DNA of 25,000 nt from Chromera velia (lineage: Eukaryota > Sar > Chromeraceae): the NCBI GenBank assembly GCA_018398765.1, contig JAHBMJ010000766.1:1-25000 (forward strand), given 5' to 3'. Positions 1 to 11,981 of the stretch are shown in pieces (positions within the stretch are counted from its first letter, which is position 1; each line of letters starts with the position of its first letter). The notes under the pieces are model-generated. The model was not told the DNA's origin and did no database searches. It saw only the letters and a list, made by a program, of their open reading frames with translations. A program made the translations under genes and the position numbers.

Positions 1-330
1 GTATGGTTGTTTTGGAGACCGTTTTACTGTTGGAGACCGTTCGGGATAGATTTGTCTTACTGACCTTTGCATCACTGAACGATCACATTTAATTGCAACA
101 GGAGACTGCATACAGGCGCGCACGGGTATCGCAAGCATGCCTGACGCGCCGGGCGCGGTCGCGGCGGCCCCCATTGCGCCAAGGCCGCGCGGCGGCCGCA
201 CGGACGTTGATCGGGCCGCGGCACGGGCCCGCGGCGCCGCTACAACTCGGCCGGCCAGGTTACCGGCCAACCTGGTAACCACCCCCCTATTTCTGGCTGA
301 CTACCAAGTTACCAGGATGCACCTAGGGTC
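1..330 (+). other. Upstream part of the retroelement with a GC-rich block; no domain recognised
   Basis: Bases 1-110 are ordinary in composition and contain the 10-mer ggagaccgtt twice (14-23 and 32-41). Bases ~115-280 are strikingly GC-rich. An open stretch from 137 reads as an Ala/Arg/Pro-rich peptide that could be the end of a gag-like region or chance coding in GC-rich DNA. A short inverted repeat, ggttacc at 258-264 and ggtaacc at 274-280, closes the block. No CCHC zinc knuckle is visible. Confidence 0.4.
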
Positions 331-1124
331 GTGAGTACTCCAGTCAGAGTCTTGTATAACATTGGAGCCGATGATATTTTCATCGATAGCAAGTTTACAC
401 ACCATTGGCAGTTGCATATTTGTAGGTTTGGTATTCCCCTTAACTGCCGGATCGCCGTGAAGGAGCTGAAGAGACGAGAGGTCAGTAAGTATACACCTGC
501 TGTGCCCCTTCAAATTCAGGGGTATCAGGAGACAGTCGGTGCATTGCTTGCTGATCTTGATGGCTACAACATCATTCTTGGACGGAAGTGGAGTGATGTT
601 CACCAACCTAAACTCAGTCACTGGTCTCGTTCCCTTTGCTTCTTCTTCAACAGCAAGGAAGTGAATGTTTGGGGGGGTGCATGTATAGAAAATAGACTCT
701 GCCCTCCTATTGTGTTGCATCTGCAGGCCAAACGAGCAATTAAGAGGGATACCGTCTGTCATATCGTGCGTCTAGAGACGGCATATCGGCCTGTCTGCGA
801 TCTTGAGTGTTCTGCTCATGCAATTAAAATCAGTGAGGGAAAAGGAAACAGGAGAATAAATGATGGGGGGATTTTGGATTCTGACTTTCTCTCTTCTCTC
901 CCGTCTGATCATTCTGCTCGGTCGGCCCCTGACTTGTCAGATGTGCATAAATTTCTCTCTCAACCGGATGCTGAGGTTTCGCCTGATGTGAAGGAAATTG
1001 TGGCTGATCATACGACTCTTTTTCCTGATTGGTTGAAGGAATTGCCTCTCTCGAGGGGACTTGATTTGCATTTTAAAATTAAACTCGAACCAGTCACTCT
1101 CCTCCCGCCCGCCCACCCTATTGT
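331..1124 (+). pseudogene. Retroelement aspartic protease and linker to RT (inactive)
   Basis: The frame open from 331 to 1131 carries a retropepsin-like domain. The usual active-site triplet Asp-Ser/Thr-Gly is replaced by Asn-Ile-Gly (Asn codon at 358-360), so the catalytic aspartate is lost. The later flap-to-C-terminal motif is recognisable as GYNIILGRKW (family pattern GYDVILGMDW). After ~150 less conserved residues comes the typical linker before RT, with VKEIVADHTTLFPDWLKELP and a following SRG-hydrophobic motif. RT then begins in a different frame at ~1125, so at least one frameshift separates the two. The retropepsin family is clear from the order of motifs. Loss of activity is inferred from the missing Asp. 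Confidence 0.85.
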
Positions 1125-1820
1125 TTGTTGATTGGAGAACTGGATGAATTGAGAAGACAGATAGACACATACATCGAACAGGGATTTATCCGGCCGTCTG
1201 CATCTCCGTATGCTGCTCCGATCTTGTTTGTCCAGAAGAAGGACGGAACCATGCATATATGTTATGACTACACAGGCCTAAATAAAATCACGATCAAAGA
1301 TAAATATTCTCTTCTTCACCCTTAGGATTTGATTAATCGACTGCATGGTGCCCGTTACTTCATGACACTTGACCTCGGAGTCCGTCAGTATTACCATCAA
1401 ATGCGTATGAGGGAGGAAGACATTCCAAAGACTGCTTTCACTACTCGATATGGCTCTAAGACTTTTGAGTGGTTGGTCATCTCTTTTAGTTTGATAAATA
1501 CACCACCACATAGAATGAGAGTGATTCAATATGTTCTTCGTTCGTGTCTCGATCATTTTGTGTCTGTTTTTCTGGATGATATTCTCATTAAATTTTACTC
1601 ACGCACGAAAAAAGAATATAAAAAGCACATCCGGACTATACTCAGATTGCTGAGTGAGGCAAAGCAGCTGTATGCAAAGCTCTCAAAATGTCATTTCATG
1701 CAGACTGAGGTTATCTTTCTGGGACTAAAGATTTTGCGAACGGGAGTGAGGCCGGAGAAAAGCAAGACAGAGGAAGTGAGTAAGTGGCCCACTCCAAAGA
1801 GCAAGAACGATGTCGTCGGG
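1125..1820 (+). pseudogene. Retroelement reverse transcriptase (in-frame stop, then interrupted)
   Basis: RT fingers start with [20 protein letters not shown] and continue through [15 protein letters not shown] and [13 protein letters not shown], all standard Ty3/gypsy motifs. A TAG at 1323-1325 interrupts the frame just before the palm. The palm then resumes in the same frame with TLDLGVRQYYHQMRM (first catalytic Asp codon 1371-1373) and the polymerase motif FLDD at 1569-1580. The usual DDILIYSRT motif has two extra residues here (DDILIKFYSRT). The thumb runs to WPTPKSKNDV near 1814, after which the match stops abruptly and resumes at 2043. Catalytic residues survive but the protein is cut by the stop and the insertion. 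Confidence 0.93.
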
Positions 1821-2042
1821 TAGCGTACGGGGCTCATAAGATTAAAGTTCTGTCATGCAAAGTCAGTACTGCAATCTCTTAGATTTAAGTTAAACAATAG
1901 ATGACTTGCTATTGACTGCATGCGAGCACCATTAATTCTGCATACATGCTGTATGGTGTGCTCAACGCTGCGCTCACTGTAGGCATGGTCCTGATACGAA
2001 TGCTTGTCATAGTCATACTCTAAGCTCCACAATGCTACGGAT
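1812..2042. mobile_element. ~231-base insertion inside the retroelement, possibly a small non-autonomous element
   Basis: The pol match ends at ...KNDV (1814) and resumes as DVLSFLSFANW (from 2040) in the same frame. About 231 bases between them have no pol similarity. The 5-mer gatgt occurs at 1809-1813 and again at 2040-2044, as a target-site duplication would. Near the ends are imperfect inverted sequences: gtagcgtacggggct at 1820-1834, and the reverse complement of a stretch ending ~2039 that reads gtagcattgtggagct. The ends and the match are imperfect, so a small DNA transposon is a suggestion only. A rearranged or replaced RT segment is the alternative. Confidence 0.4.
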
Positions 2043-2640
2043 GTGCTTTCTTTCCTTAGTTTTGCAAACTGGGTGAGACGCTTTATGCCTCGTTTTAGTG
2101 AAAAAACAGGTTCTCTATATGCGTTGCTGAAAGGGAACAAAGCGTTTGAATGGGGAAAAAAAGAGGAAAAGAGCTTTGACGCAGTGAAAGAGGCAGTGAG
2201 AAATACTGTCGAACTATATATTCCTGACTCTGCACGTCCGTTCGAAATTTTTGTGGATGCGTGTGAGTCGACAGAGACGCTCGCTGCTGCACTCATGCAG
2301 GAAGACCCTGAGACTGGGTGGCTGCGTTCGTGCGCTTTCGCCTCTTGAAAAATGACGTAGGCAGAGTTAGAGTACCTGATTAGAGACAAAGAATTCCTCT
2401 TGTGTATGTTTGCAGTGAAGACGTAGAGGCCATACGTGAGTTACACAACAAAAGTATGGTCGGATCATGAGTCTCTTAAGTATGTGAATGTGTCTGCTGA
2501 TTGCACCTTGAAGTCTCCACGTATGCGCAGGTTAAAACTTTGTCTCGACTTTTGACGAGCTGGGGATCACTCCGAAATATATGCCTGGCACCCGCAATCG
2601 TGTGGCGGATACGTTGAGCCGTCATCTTAGACGCCCTTAG
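2043..2640 (+). pseudogene. Retroelement RT connection and RNase H (frameshifted)
   Basis: The segment opens with the connection motif SFLSFANWVRRFM and FEWGKKEEKSFDAVKEAV, then RNase H starts at FEIFVDACEST with its first metal-binding Asp. After ~2348 the frame breaks. RNase H pieces continue in other frames: AELEYLIRDKEFL (the conserved Glu region), WSDHESLKYV (conserved Asp), and a final YMPGTRNRVADTLSRH near 2576-2628, the standard end of Ty3/gypsy RNase H. At least two frameshifts and several stops lie between these motifs. All pieces are in the expected order, so this is one decayed domain. Confidence 0.9.
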
Positions 2641-3500
2641 ACATCGACGCCAGCAGAAGAGAAAGAAAGAAAAGAGGTCTGTCAGTTGTTGTTATTGGAA
2701 TTAAGAGTGCAGCCAGATGAGGAGTTGCTGGATAGAATAAGGAAAGGGTGTGATGAAGAAAAATTTTAGACAGAAGTAAAAGAAGTGCTCAAACATCCTG
2801 AGATAGGAGTGCCTCAACACTTGCGGCTGATTGTCCCGCGTTTTCAGATAGAGGACGAACTACTTTATTTCAACGATAGGTTAGCCGTCCTAACAGAGAG
2901 ACTGCAAAGAAATCTTATTTGTAAGCATCATGACACAGCCGCTGGTGGTCATTTAGGAGCAGAAAAGACCTACTTGAAGTTGGCAGGAAACTTTTACTGG
3001 CCGCACATGTATGTATCTGTTATACAGTACGTAAGAAAATGTGATACATGTCAGTGATCAAAGAGGCCGACCGAGAAGCCATATGGACTGTTGCAACCTC
3101 TCTCTATTCCTAAATTTGCTTTCCAATCAATTTTTTTTTACTTTGTGTTTGGACTTCCGAGCGTCACGTTCAGGGGGGAATCGGTGGATGGAATTCTCTC
3201 TGTGGTTGACCGTCTGTCCAAAACTCCCTTCTTTGCTGCAATCTTGTCAAAGATCACGGCCGAAGGGACAGCAGAAGTCATGTACGAGCAAGTGGTGTGT
3301 GAACACGGTATACCTCAGTCAGTGGTCAGTGATCGTGACCCTCGTTTTCTTTCTGCATTCTGGAAAGAACTCGCTTGCTTGTAAGGAATGAAACTCAATA
3401 TAAGCACCAGAGGACACCCACTATGACCCACAGTCAGATGGCCAGACAGAGAGAGACAACCAGACCATCGAACAAATGTTGTGCTGTTTCATGAATGAGC
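2641..3500 (+). pseudogene. Retroelement integrase: zinc-binding and catalytic core (broken)
   Basis: A Lys/Glu-rich linker at 2641-2784 leads into the HHCC zinc-binding domain: HHD and GGHLGAEKTYLKL give the histidines, and VRKCDTCQ at the end gives the cysteines. A TGA at 3055-3057 follows directly, then the frame resumes with SKRPTEKPYGLLQPL. The core carries VFGLPSVTFRG, VDGILSVVDRLSKT and SDRDPRFLSAFW (second catalytic Asp). The first core Asp expected just before VFGLP is replaced by an aromatic residue next to a poly-T run. The catalytic Glu lies in a different frame, in QSDGQTERDNQTIEQML near 3431-3481. The enzyme is therefore inactive by substitution, stop and frameshift. Confidence 0.92.
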
Positions 3501-4235
3501 ACCAGACTGACTGGCCGAAGACTTAGTGGTTATGTTCTTGCCAGTTTATATATCATGATTCTGTTCATCCTGCCACAGGCATGTCTCCTTTTCGTTTCTT
3601 GTATAGACGTGATCCTATTTGCCTGCCTTCTGTCTCTGTGCACTCCAAATCATTCTGTCTGCCAGCAGCAGACTTTGCAGACCGCAGAGAGGCAGAAATC
3701 ATGAGGGCAAAGGAACAACTCGAGCAAGCAAGAGAACAAGCAGCTCGACAGGTAGATCCACACAGACAGGAAGTTTCATTTGCCCTAGGAGACTTTTTGC
3801 TTGTACGTAATACATACTTCAAGGGAAGTAAAAAACCAAGTGGGAAGCTTATGCCTGTGTTTTACGAACCCTTTGAGGTAGAAAAGAAAGTGGGAAGCAA
3901 TGCGTACGAGCTGATTTTCCCTGCAGGGGTGAGGGGTCACAATGTCATCAATGTATCCTACCTGAAGAAGTACGAGAGAGGGAAGGACGATCCGCCACCT
4001 GCTATTCAGTTGCCTGCCTCAGAAGAGGTAGAGTATGAAGTGGGAGAGATCCTTGATCACAGGAAGATAAATAAGCAGGCGCACTATTTGGTATGGTAAA
4101 AAGGAGAGAGTAAAGAGAATGTATCGTGGGAGCCTGCTGTGAATCTGACACATGTAAAGGAAGTACTACATGCATTTAAGGAGAAGAGAAGACAACAAAA
4201 AAGAGAGAAGCAAGCAACGGGTAGGTGTAGGTAGC
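3501..4235 (+). pseudogene. Integrase C-terminus with chromodomain (stop inside the chromodomain)
   Basis: After the core, HPATGMSPFRFLYRRDPI matches the end of the Ty3/gypsy catalytic region. A basic, coiled stretch (REAEIMRAKEQLEQAREQ) leads to the GPY/F-like module (DFLLVRN, PVFYEPFEVEKKVGSNAYEL, NVSYLKKY). The chromodomain begins near 4030 with EVEYEVGEILDHRK and YLVW, meets a TAA at 4097-4099, and continues in the same frame as KGESKENVSWEPAVNL, then a Lys/Arg tail to ~4235. In this family the domain binds modified histone H3 and steers insertion. Apart from the internal stop, this is the best-preserved part of the element. Confidence 0.9.
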
Positions 4236-5489
4236 AGTTGAGGAGCTAGTTGAGGAGTAGAGAGATAAATTCTATTTAGGCAGTGCCACAAATGACAGAT
4301 TTATAGAGTGGAATGCATGTATATGAGTTCTAGAGAGATGAAGAGGATTAGGGAAAAGAAATGAGTCAGTTGTGCATCTTCCTTAATGTAGGGTAGCGTA
4401 TGCATGGTCAGGCTCAGCATTCCAACTTCTGTCTTCACTCATGGTTCGTTCGTGTGTGCACGTCCGTCGGCGTCTGTGTTAGCTTGTATTGTCTACTTGT
4501 ATATATACCTTACAGAGTTTGTGTATCCGCGTTTGTCTGAAAAAATTGGAACCGAGCGTGGTCGTCAGCTTTGAGCAGCAGGCAGGTGTAGGCCGGCTAT
4601 GAGCGGTGAGCATGCGACAACCCTGCGCAGTGGTGGCGCCATGAAGCACGCGTGTGATTTATGTGGCACTGGCCACTCTGGCGTCATGTAGCAATCTCAG
4701 ACTGATGTGGCCTGACATCAGAAAAGCATCAGCCTGCCTTTTAGCAACTGATTGATCTGTTTAACTGAATGTTGTGTGAACTCTTCTAGGTCAAACTTAT
4801 ATGTCAAGGAACCTCTGAATGCATATCAACATATAGAGTTCTTAGCCCCGTAGAACGCTAACAGTAAGCCATCAGGTCATGATAGAGGGCAGAAGCAGAC
4901 GGCTGTTGAAGGAGAGGAGAACTTCATTTAATCTATAATCTGTTCAAATACCACGTGAGGAGAAGAAAGCAAGGAGATGCAAGGAAGTGGGCAGAAGCCT
5001 TTCACAAGTCAAAGCGGGTTAAGCAATCAAATGAACCACTCAATCAGTCAATCAATGAATGAATATAGGCTGACCTATTTGTTCAAGGAACACTGACGGT
5101 AGTGGCTGACCGCCATGAATGGCAGAGAATTAATAATATAAACAAATTCCCAGCAGTGTTTCTAGAGCAGCCTTGGTGAGCACTGCAGTGCAGCCCTGGT
5201 GCTCGCCAGCTGGCACCGCGGCTGCACTGCAGTGCCTGCCCAAGCTTTCTGCGGCATGGTTCTAGCCTACTTCTGACCGTTTGCCACCCCGCGGCAATAA
5301 CTGTGCCTCTTAGGGTGCAAGTTGAGGCCCGGTAGTAGACTGTGGGGTGGTTTGAAATATAAATCCTATCCTATTCTATATAAGCCGGTAAAGGCGTTTT
5401 GAGAATAAAATGACTATTAAGTCAGATAATAAAAAGAAAAAGTGTACATTAGTGTATATACATCATCAACTAAATTGTCAATTGAACTA
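4236..5489. other. Non-coding region downstream of pol; possible LTR remnant
   Basis: No gene is visible. Directly after the chromodomain tail are purine-rich stretches and, near 4498-4508, a TATA-like gtatatatacc preceded by a pyrimidine-rich region, as could occur in a 3' LTR. The second LTR is outside the window, so this cannot be tested here. Bases 4740-5160 are AT-leaning with small near-repeats such as caatcagtcaatcaatgaatgaat. A large hairpin lies at 5180-5235. The function of the rest is unknown. Confidence 0.4.
5180..5235. repeat. Long hairpin with perfect 16-base arms
   Basis: The left arm gcactgcagtgcagcc (5180-5195) is exactly reverse-complementary to the right arm ggctgcactgcagtgc (5220-5235). 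Inside, ggtgc and gcacc form a further short stem around tcgccagctg. Each arm also contains the palindrome gcactgcagtgc. Such structures occur in foldback elements, in small structured RNAs and in transposon subterminal regions. Nothing here decides which. Confidence 0.75.
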
Positions 5490-5660
5490 TTATTCAATAT
5501 TAGATTTCTGGGCGGCTGGAGGTACAAGGCCACCGAGTAATGGCTGGTCAGCCTTGGTGGTCCCCTCCTCTTTCTTCTCTGCGGCAACAAAGAACTTCAA
5601 GAACTTCTGAGACTGCGTCGTCTTCACGCTAGAGTCACGCGCTTTTCGTTTGGGTGCCAT
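5490..5660 (-). CDS. Small ORF or first exon, 56 codons, basic N-terminus, unknown
   Basis: On the minus strand an ATG (complement of 5658-5660) opens 56 codons to a TAA (5490-5492). The peptide begins MAPKRKARDSS, like a short nuclear-localisation signal, continues with a Lys/Phe-rich helix-like QSQKFLKFFVAAEKKEE, and ends PLLGGLVPPAAQ. Its composition is protein-like and unlike the AT-rich flanks. No family is recognised. It could be a small gene, the first exon of a gene whose remainder was lost, or the N-terminus of a transposon protein. A 7-base inverted repeat (gacagtc at 5677-5683, gactgtc at 5690-5696) lies just upstream. No downstream exon is obvious. Confidence 0.4.
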   Translation of the reverse strand: MAPKRKARDSSVKTTQSQKFLKFFVAAEKKEEGTTKADQPLLGGLVPPAAQKSNIE

Positions 5661-5903
5661 GACACTCAGATGGTAAGACAGTCCGGGCAGACTGTCACTT
5701 TCGTAAAAATTTAGAGTTGAGTGAACAGATTCAACTGTGAAGTATTGAACTTAATATTCATGGAAGCACACAAATCAGATAGATGAATATTCCTTTAACA
5801 GGTTGAGCCCGCTGCTCTCAGTTGATTGCTTGACAAGAATCTGTACAGCTCTCTAGGCTGAGAGCTGTCAGAGCAATACTTGGTGGACTCGATCTCGACG
5901 ATC

Positions 5904-6105
5904 TTTTTTTTTTTTTTTTTTCGATGCCGCCGCGGAGAGACAAAGGCGACGGTCCCACCGCCGCCGCGGAAACTTGCTCGACCGGTATCGACCGGCACCG
6001 CGCCGCGGAGCGGCGCGTCGCGGTCCTCCCCTTCTCCTCCAAGTTTTTTCCCCGCGGCGCGAAGGACGCACCGCGGCGTTTACACACAAACGCCGCGGTG
6101 TCTAG
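5904..6105 (-). repeat. GC-rich block with an 18-base A tail on the minus strand; retroposon-like
   Basis: An uninterrupted T18 at 5904-5921 borders a ~180-base GC-rich block that differs sharply from both flanks. Read on the minus strand this is a GC-rich body followed by A18, the layout of a retroposed RNA copy. The block contains gaccggtatcgaccgg (the unit gaccgg twice) and a perfect hairpin at 6069-6100. No clear flanking duplication or RNA polymerase III box was found, so a SINE-like origin is only inferred. Confidence 0.35.
6069..6100. repeat. Perfect 13-base inverted repeat with 6-base loop
   Basis: Arm caccgcggcgttt (6069-6081), loop acacac, arm aaacgccgcggtg (6088-6100). The high GC content makes a very stable hairpin on either strand. 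It lies at the 5' end of the GC-rich block as read on the minus strand. Confidence 0.85.
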
Positions 6106-6874
6106 AAACGCTGATTCCCAGACGTACCGTAACACATCGCTTGTTACTGGAACAGATCCAAGCAGTATGAAACAAGAAAATCCCGTTACTGTAGCACCTG
6201 CAGTGCAACATCACGCGCAACAAAAACCATGCACGCATGCATGCATGTGCATGTCAGATCGGCACACCAACTTAATTTGCATAGGGTATATAAGTGCCTT
6301 GCATGAAGAAAATTTACCGGATCACTGAATGGCCCGCGACGTACGTATACGCGCATATGCATGCCAGCTATATAGATGACTATATGCGAATTTCGGCGAT
6401 TGGGCCCTGTTTCTGGTATAGGTTGAGCTGCCCTCGATCCACACTTCCCAATTTTTATTGTCGCAGCCGCACACTTTCCCAACCTTACGCTATCCTTGCG
6501 CTTCACCGAGTCGTAATACCGACTCTTCCGATTGTGTTGACGAATTAGGCTTCCGTCCAGTCAGACCGACCGACTCAGCCTCACTCAGGTATGTGCCTGT
6601 GCACTCAGTTCTTCTGCTTCCTTTCCGACGCCCATTCAGTCTGCACGCATTGAAAACTCAGTCACAGCACGGAGACGAGATACAGCTGGCTGTCAGTCAA
6701 ATCTCGTGTCCCTGCCTTGACTCGCGTGCCAGTGGATTGACATCGCCGACATCGACCAGCACAGAACCTACACCTTCGAGTGGAGAACTAACCTGAACAG
6801 AATCCTGCCTGAGAGGTTGAGACCAACCACGACAACAACATCGTCAACACCACCGTGAACCTGTCTTGGTTGTC
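6106..6874 (+). promoter_or_regulatory. Presumed promoter and 5' leader of the following plus-strand gene
   Basis: A TATA-like tatataag at 6287-6294 is the best core-promoter candidate. Downstream, the sequence ctcactcag at 6579-6587 is followed by GTATGT, a strong splice donor. That fits a non-coding first exon (about 6320-6587) spliced to an exon containing the ATG at 6875. A cgcatgcatgcatgtgcatg run lies just upstream of the TATA (about 6234-6253). No protein is supported in this stretch. Open frames such as the one covering 6458-6796 lack coding character. Confidence 0.4.
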
Positions 6875-10039
<3,165 letters not shown>

Positions 10040-10067
10040 TGATAACATGGAGCCAGCCACGGTTTTG

Positions 10068-10690
10068 TCTGTCTTGCCTGCTTGAAGACGGCTCTCCAGT
10101 TCCATATTTCCTACCTGCGTGTATGACGGCCTTTCCTGTTTCAACAACATTTCCTGTCCACTTGCATGAAAGCTTCTGGCTTCCATGTTTCCTGTCGGTT
10201 TTCATGACGGCCTCTGCACTTTTACCCTCCATGCCTGCTTGCTTGACGACTCTCCACTTTCGTCCGTCTTGCCTCAGGCTGCTTATATGAGAGCCCCCCG
10301 CTTTCATCTTTGCAGCCTTCATTTATGACGGCCTCTCTCACTCTCCGTGTCTTTCATCTTTCCTGTCGACTTGCATGAAAGCTTTTCCCCTTCCATGTTT
10401 CCTGTCGGTTTGCGTGGCGTCTTCTCAGTTTCCATCTTCCCTGTCTACATGCACGATGACCGCTTCCGTCCGTCTTGCCTGCTTGCATGACAGCCTCTCC
10501 AGTTTCTACCATCTCTCCTGCCTGCGTACATGACGGCCTCTCCACTTTTATCGATCTTTCCCGTCTGCCAGCCTGTCTGCTTGCAGAAGGTTGGCTTCAC
10601 TTTCATCTTCCGTGTCCCCTCACATAATGACCTTTCAGTCTTCATCTTTCTTGTCTGTGTGCTTGTATGACGTCGGCTTCACTTTCATTT
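10068..10690 (+). repeat. Degenerate minisatellite, unit about 40 bases, with 210-base higher order
   Basis: About 14-15 diverged copies of a unit like cttgcatgacggcctctcca followed by ctttcatctttcctgtctg are spaced 34-50 bases apart, mostly 38-43. Two copies, cttgcatgaaagctt at ~10161 and ~10371, share their following unit as well (ttccatgtttcctgtcggtt), giving a 210-base higher-order period. It starts some 30 bases after the stop of the upstream gene and probably lies in its 3' UTR. Confidence 0.85.
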
Positions 10691-10744
10691 TTTTGGTGTT
10701 CTTTTCTCTTTTCATATGCTCGGATGCTGGCTTCCCCTAAACGA

Positions 10745-11650
10745 TGAAGAACGTTTTTGCCTTCGATCCTAAATGTGGAAAGTACAATCATTACATGGAA
10801 TTAAGTTTACGTTGCAACATGCAATAAACAACAAGAAAGATTTGGTTAGATTGATTGTCAGATTATTCTCATCAACTGTAAGACTAACTGTAAAAATACG
10901 TACATTGTAAATTCACTTTGCTAATTAATTAAGAAAACTAAACGAGTTTGCAATTATCTATGGTTGAAGATATAGAACAAAATATCTATAAAAAATCTAT
11001 AAAAATTAATTAACAGATTGATTGATTGATTGATTGATATGTTAGCTAGTATGTTATCTAAAACAGGAATGTAATCCTAGATGTAATCGAATTTAATGGA
11101 ATTTACTTATATGGAATTTGGTTGAATTTTAAAAATTTTAAAGTTATAATTCATATCATTTTCAACTTGAAAATCATTTATCTTAGTAACGACTTAGTTG
11201 ATTTCATATATAACATGATTTGATTTGAGGTATAACCTGAAGATTGGAGTCGGTTAAAGCCAACAAGCCTTGCTAAATTATAAGAGGTATAAACACTGCT
11301 AATTTGAGCTTCTGTTTCTTTCTAGATCGCAAGAAATAAGCCTTCAAAGTCTATAGAATTTAGACGAGTATAGATTCTACGGTAAATTCCACTAAAATCC
11401 ACTAATTAAATTTTACTAAATTCTAAGGGTAAATTCCATTAACTTCCACTAAATTCCCAGGGAATTTGACCCAGTTTTGTAGGGGCAATAAAATGCTTTC
11501 CCACCCGGGAGGAGGGGGATAATAATGTTTATACATTATGTAATTGAATGAAGATTTTCTTTCAACTTTATGTTTTAAACAGTTTTCATACTGTGTCCGG
11601 TTATACGACTGTATAAACATGTTGTTAACACGATGTAGGAACTGAGTGTA
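10745..11650. repeat. AT-rich island with diverged internal and inverted repeats
   Basis: The composition changes abruptly to AT-rich. It contains ttgattgattgattgattgat near 11019-11039 and many copies of a taaattccacta-like motif between 11380 and 11470. The sequence gaatttaatggaatttac (11089-11106) recurs in inverted orientation at 11429-11446 with 17 of 18 matching. No coding frame is convincing. This looks like an old transposon remnant, but no terminal repeats or target-site duplication could be fixed. Confidence 0.55.
10823..10828 (+). terminator. Candidate polyadenylation signal AATAAA
   Basis: The first plus-strand AATAAA after the eight-exon gene, located beyond the minisatellite. 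If it is used, the 3' UTR is ~800 bases and includes the minisatellite. Protist polyadenylation signals are often not AATAAA, so this is weak. Confidence 0.25.
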
Positions 11651-11981
11651 TTTAAGTCTGAACGATCACGAGACTTGAAGACAGGAAGAGCGAAGCTGCT
11701 AAGGAGCGGAAATCTGCACAATGAGCGGTAGCATGAATCATTGCATGCGCCCTTTTTTTTTTTTCGACTCTCTGTATCTGAGTGTGCACCAGTTTTGGTT
11801 TTTGCGTTTTGATTGTATCGTCTTGACGCACGCGGGCCTTTTCATGCTGCTACGCATCTCTTTTCTTCCCCCCCTTTTCTCTCTCCATGCCACTGCATTC
11901 GGCCGAGGATCAGATCGATTTCCTCCCCCGTTCCTTTCTTCTTCCGTCTTCACCCTTCTTCTTCAAGCCTCTCTGCTCAGT
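11651..11981. other. 3' flank of NME7; nothing recognised
   Basis: Mostly pyrimidine-rich on the plus strand, with a T-run near 11753-11764. It should contain the 3' UTR of the minus-strand NME7 gene. No polyadenylation signal stands out on that strand. Open frames here are low in coding character. Confidence 0.4.

Larger units (their letters stand above)
1..4235 (+). mobile_element. Decayed Ty3/gypsy LTR retrotransposon (chromovirus type), pol region only
   Basis: Pol domains occur in the canonical gypsy order: protease, reverse transcriptase, RNase H, zinc-binding integrase, integrase core, C-terminal chromodomain. Integrase downstream of RNase H is the Ty3/gypsy order, and a chromodomain at the integrase end defines chromoviruses, which use it to target chromatin. 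The reading frame is broken many times: a protease-to-RT frame change, in-frame stops at 1323-1325 and 3055-3057, further stops and shifts in RNase H and the integrase core, a TAA inside the chromodomain, and an insertion at ~1812-2042. The copy cannot encode a functional polyprotein. Gag and the 5' LTR would lie left of the window. No matching LTR pair is visible, so the ends are not defined. Confidence 0.95.

Noticed and set aside
301-762. Minus-strand 153-codon frame opposite the protease region
   Set aside because: The plus strand carries a recognisable retropepsin and linker; the antisense frame matches nothing.
4236-4560. Definite 3' LTR with terminal TG...CA
   Set aside because: The partner LTR is outside the window and no boundary could be matched to any repeat inside it.
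10068-10690. Regular repeats considered as a CRISPR array
   Set aside because: Units are degenerate and contiguous without unique spacers, and the genome is eukaryotic. This is a minisatellite.
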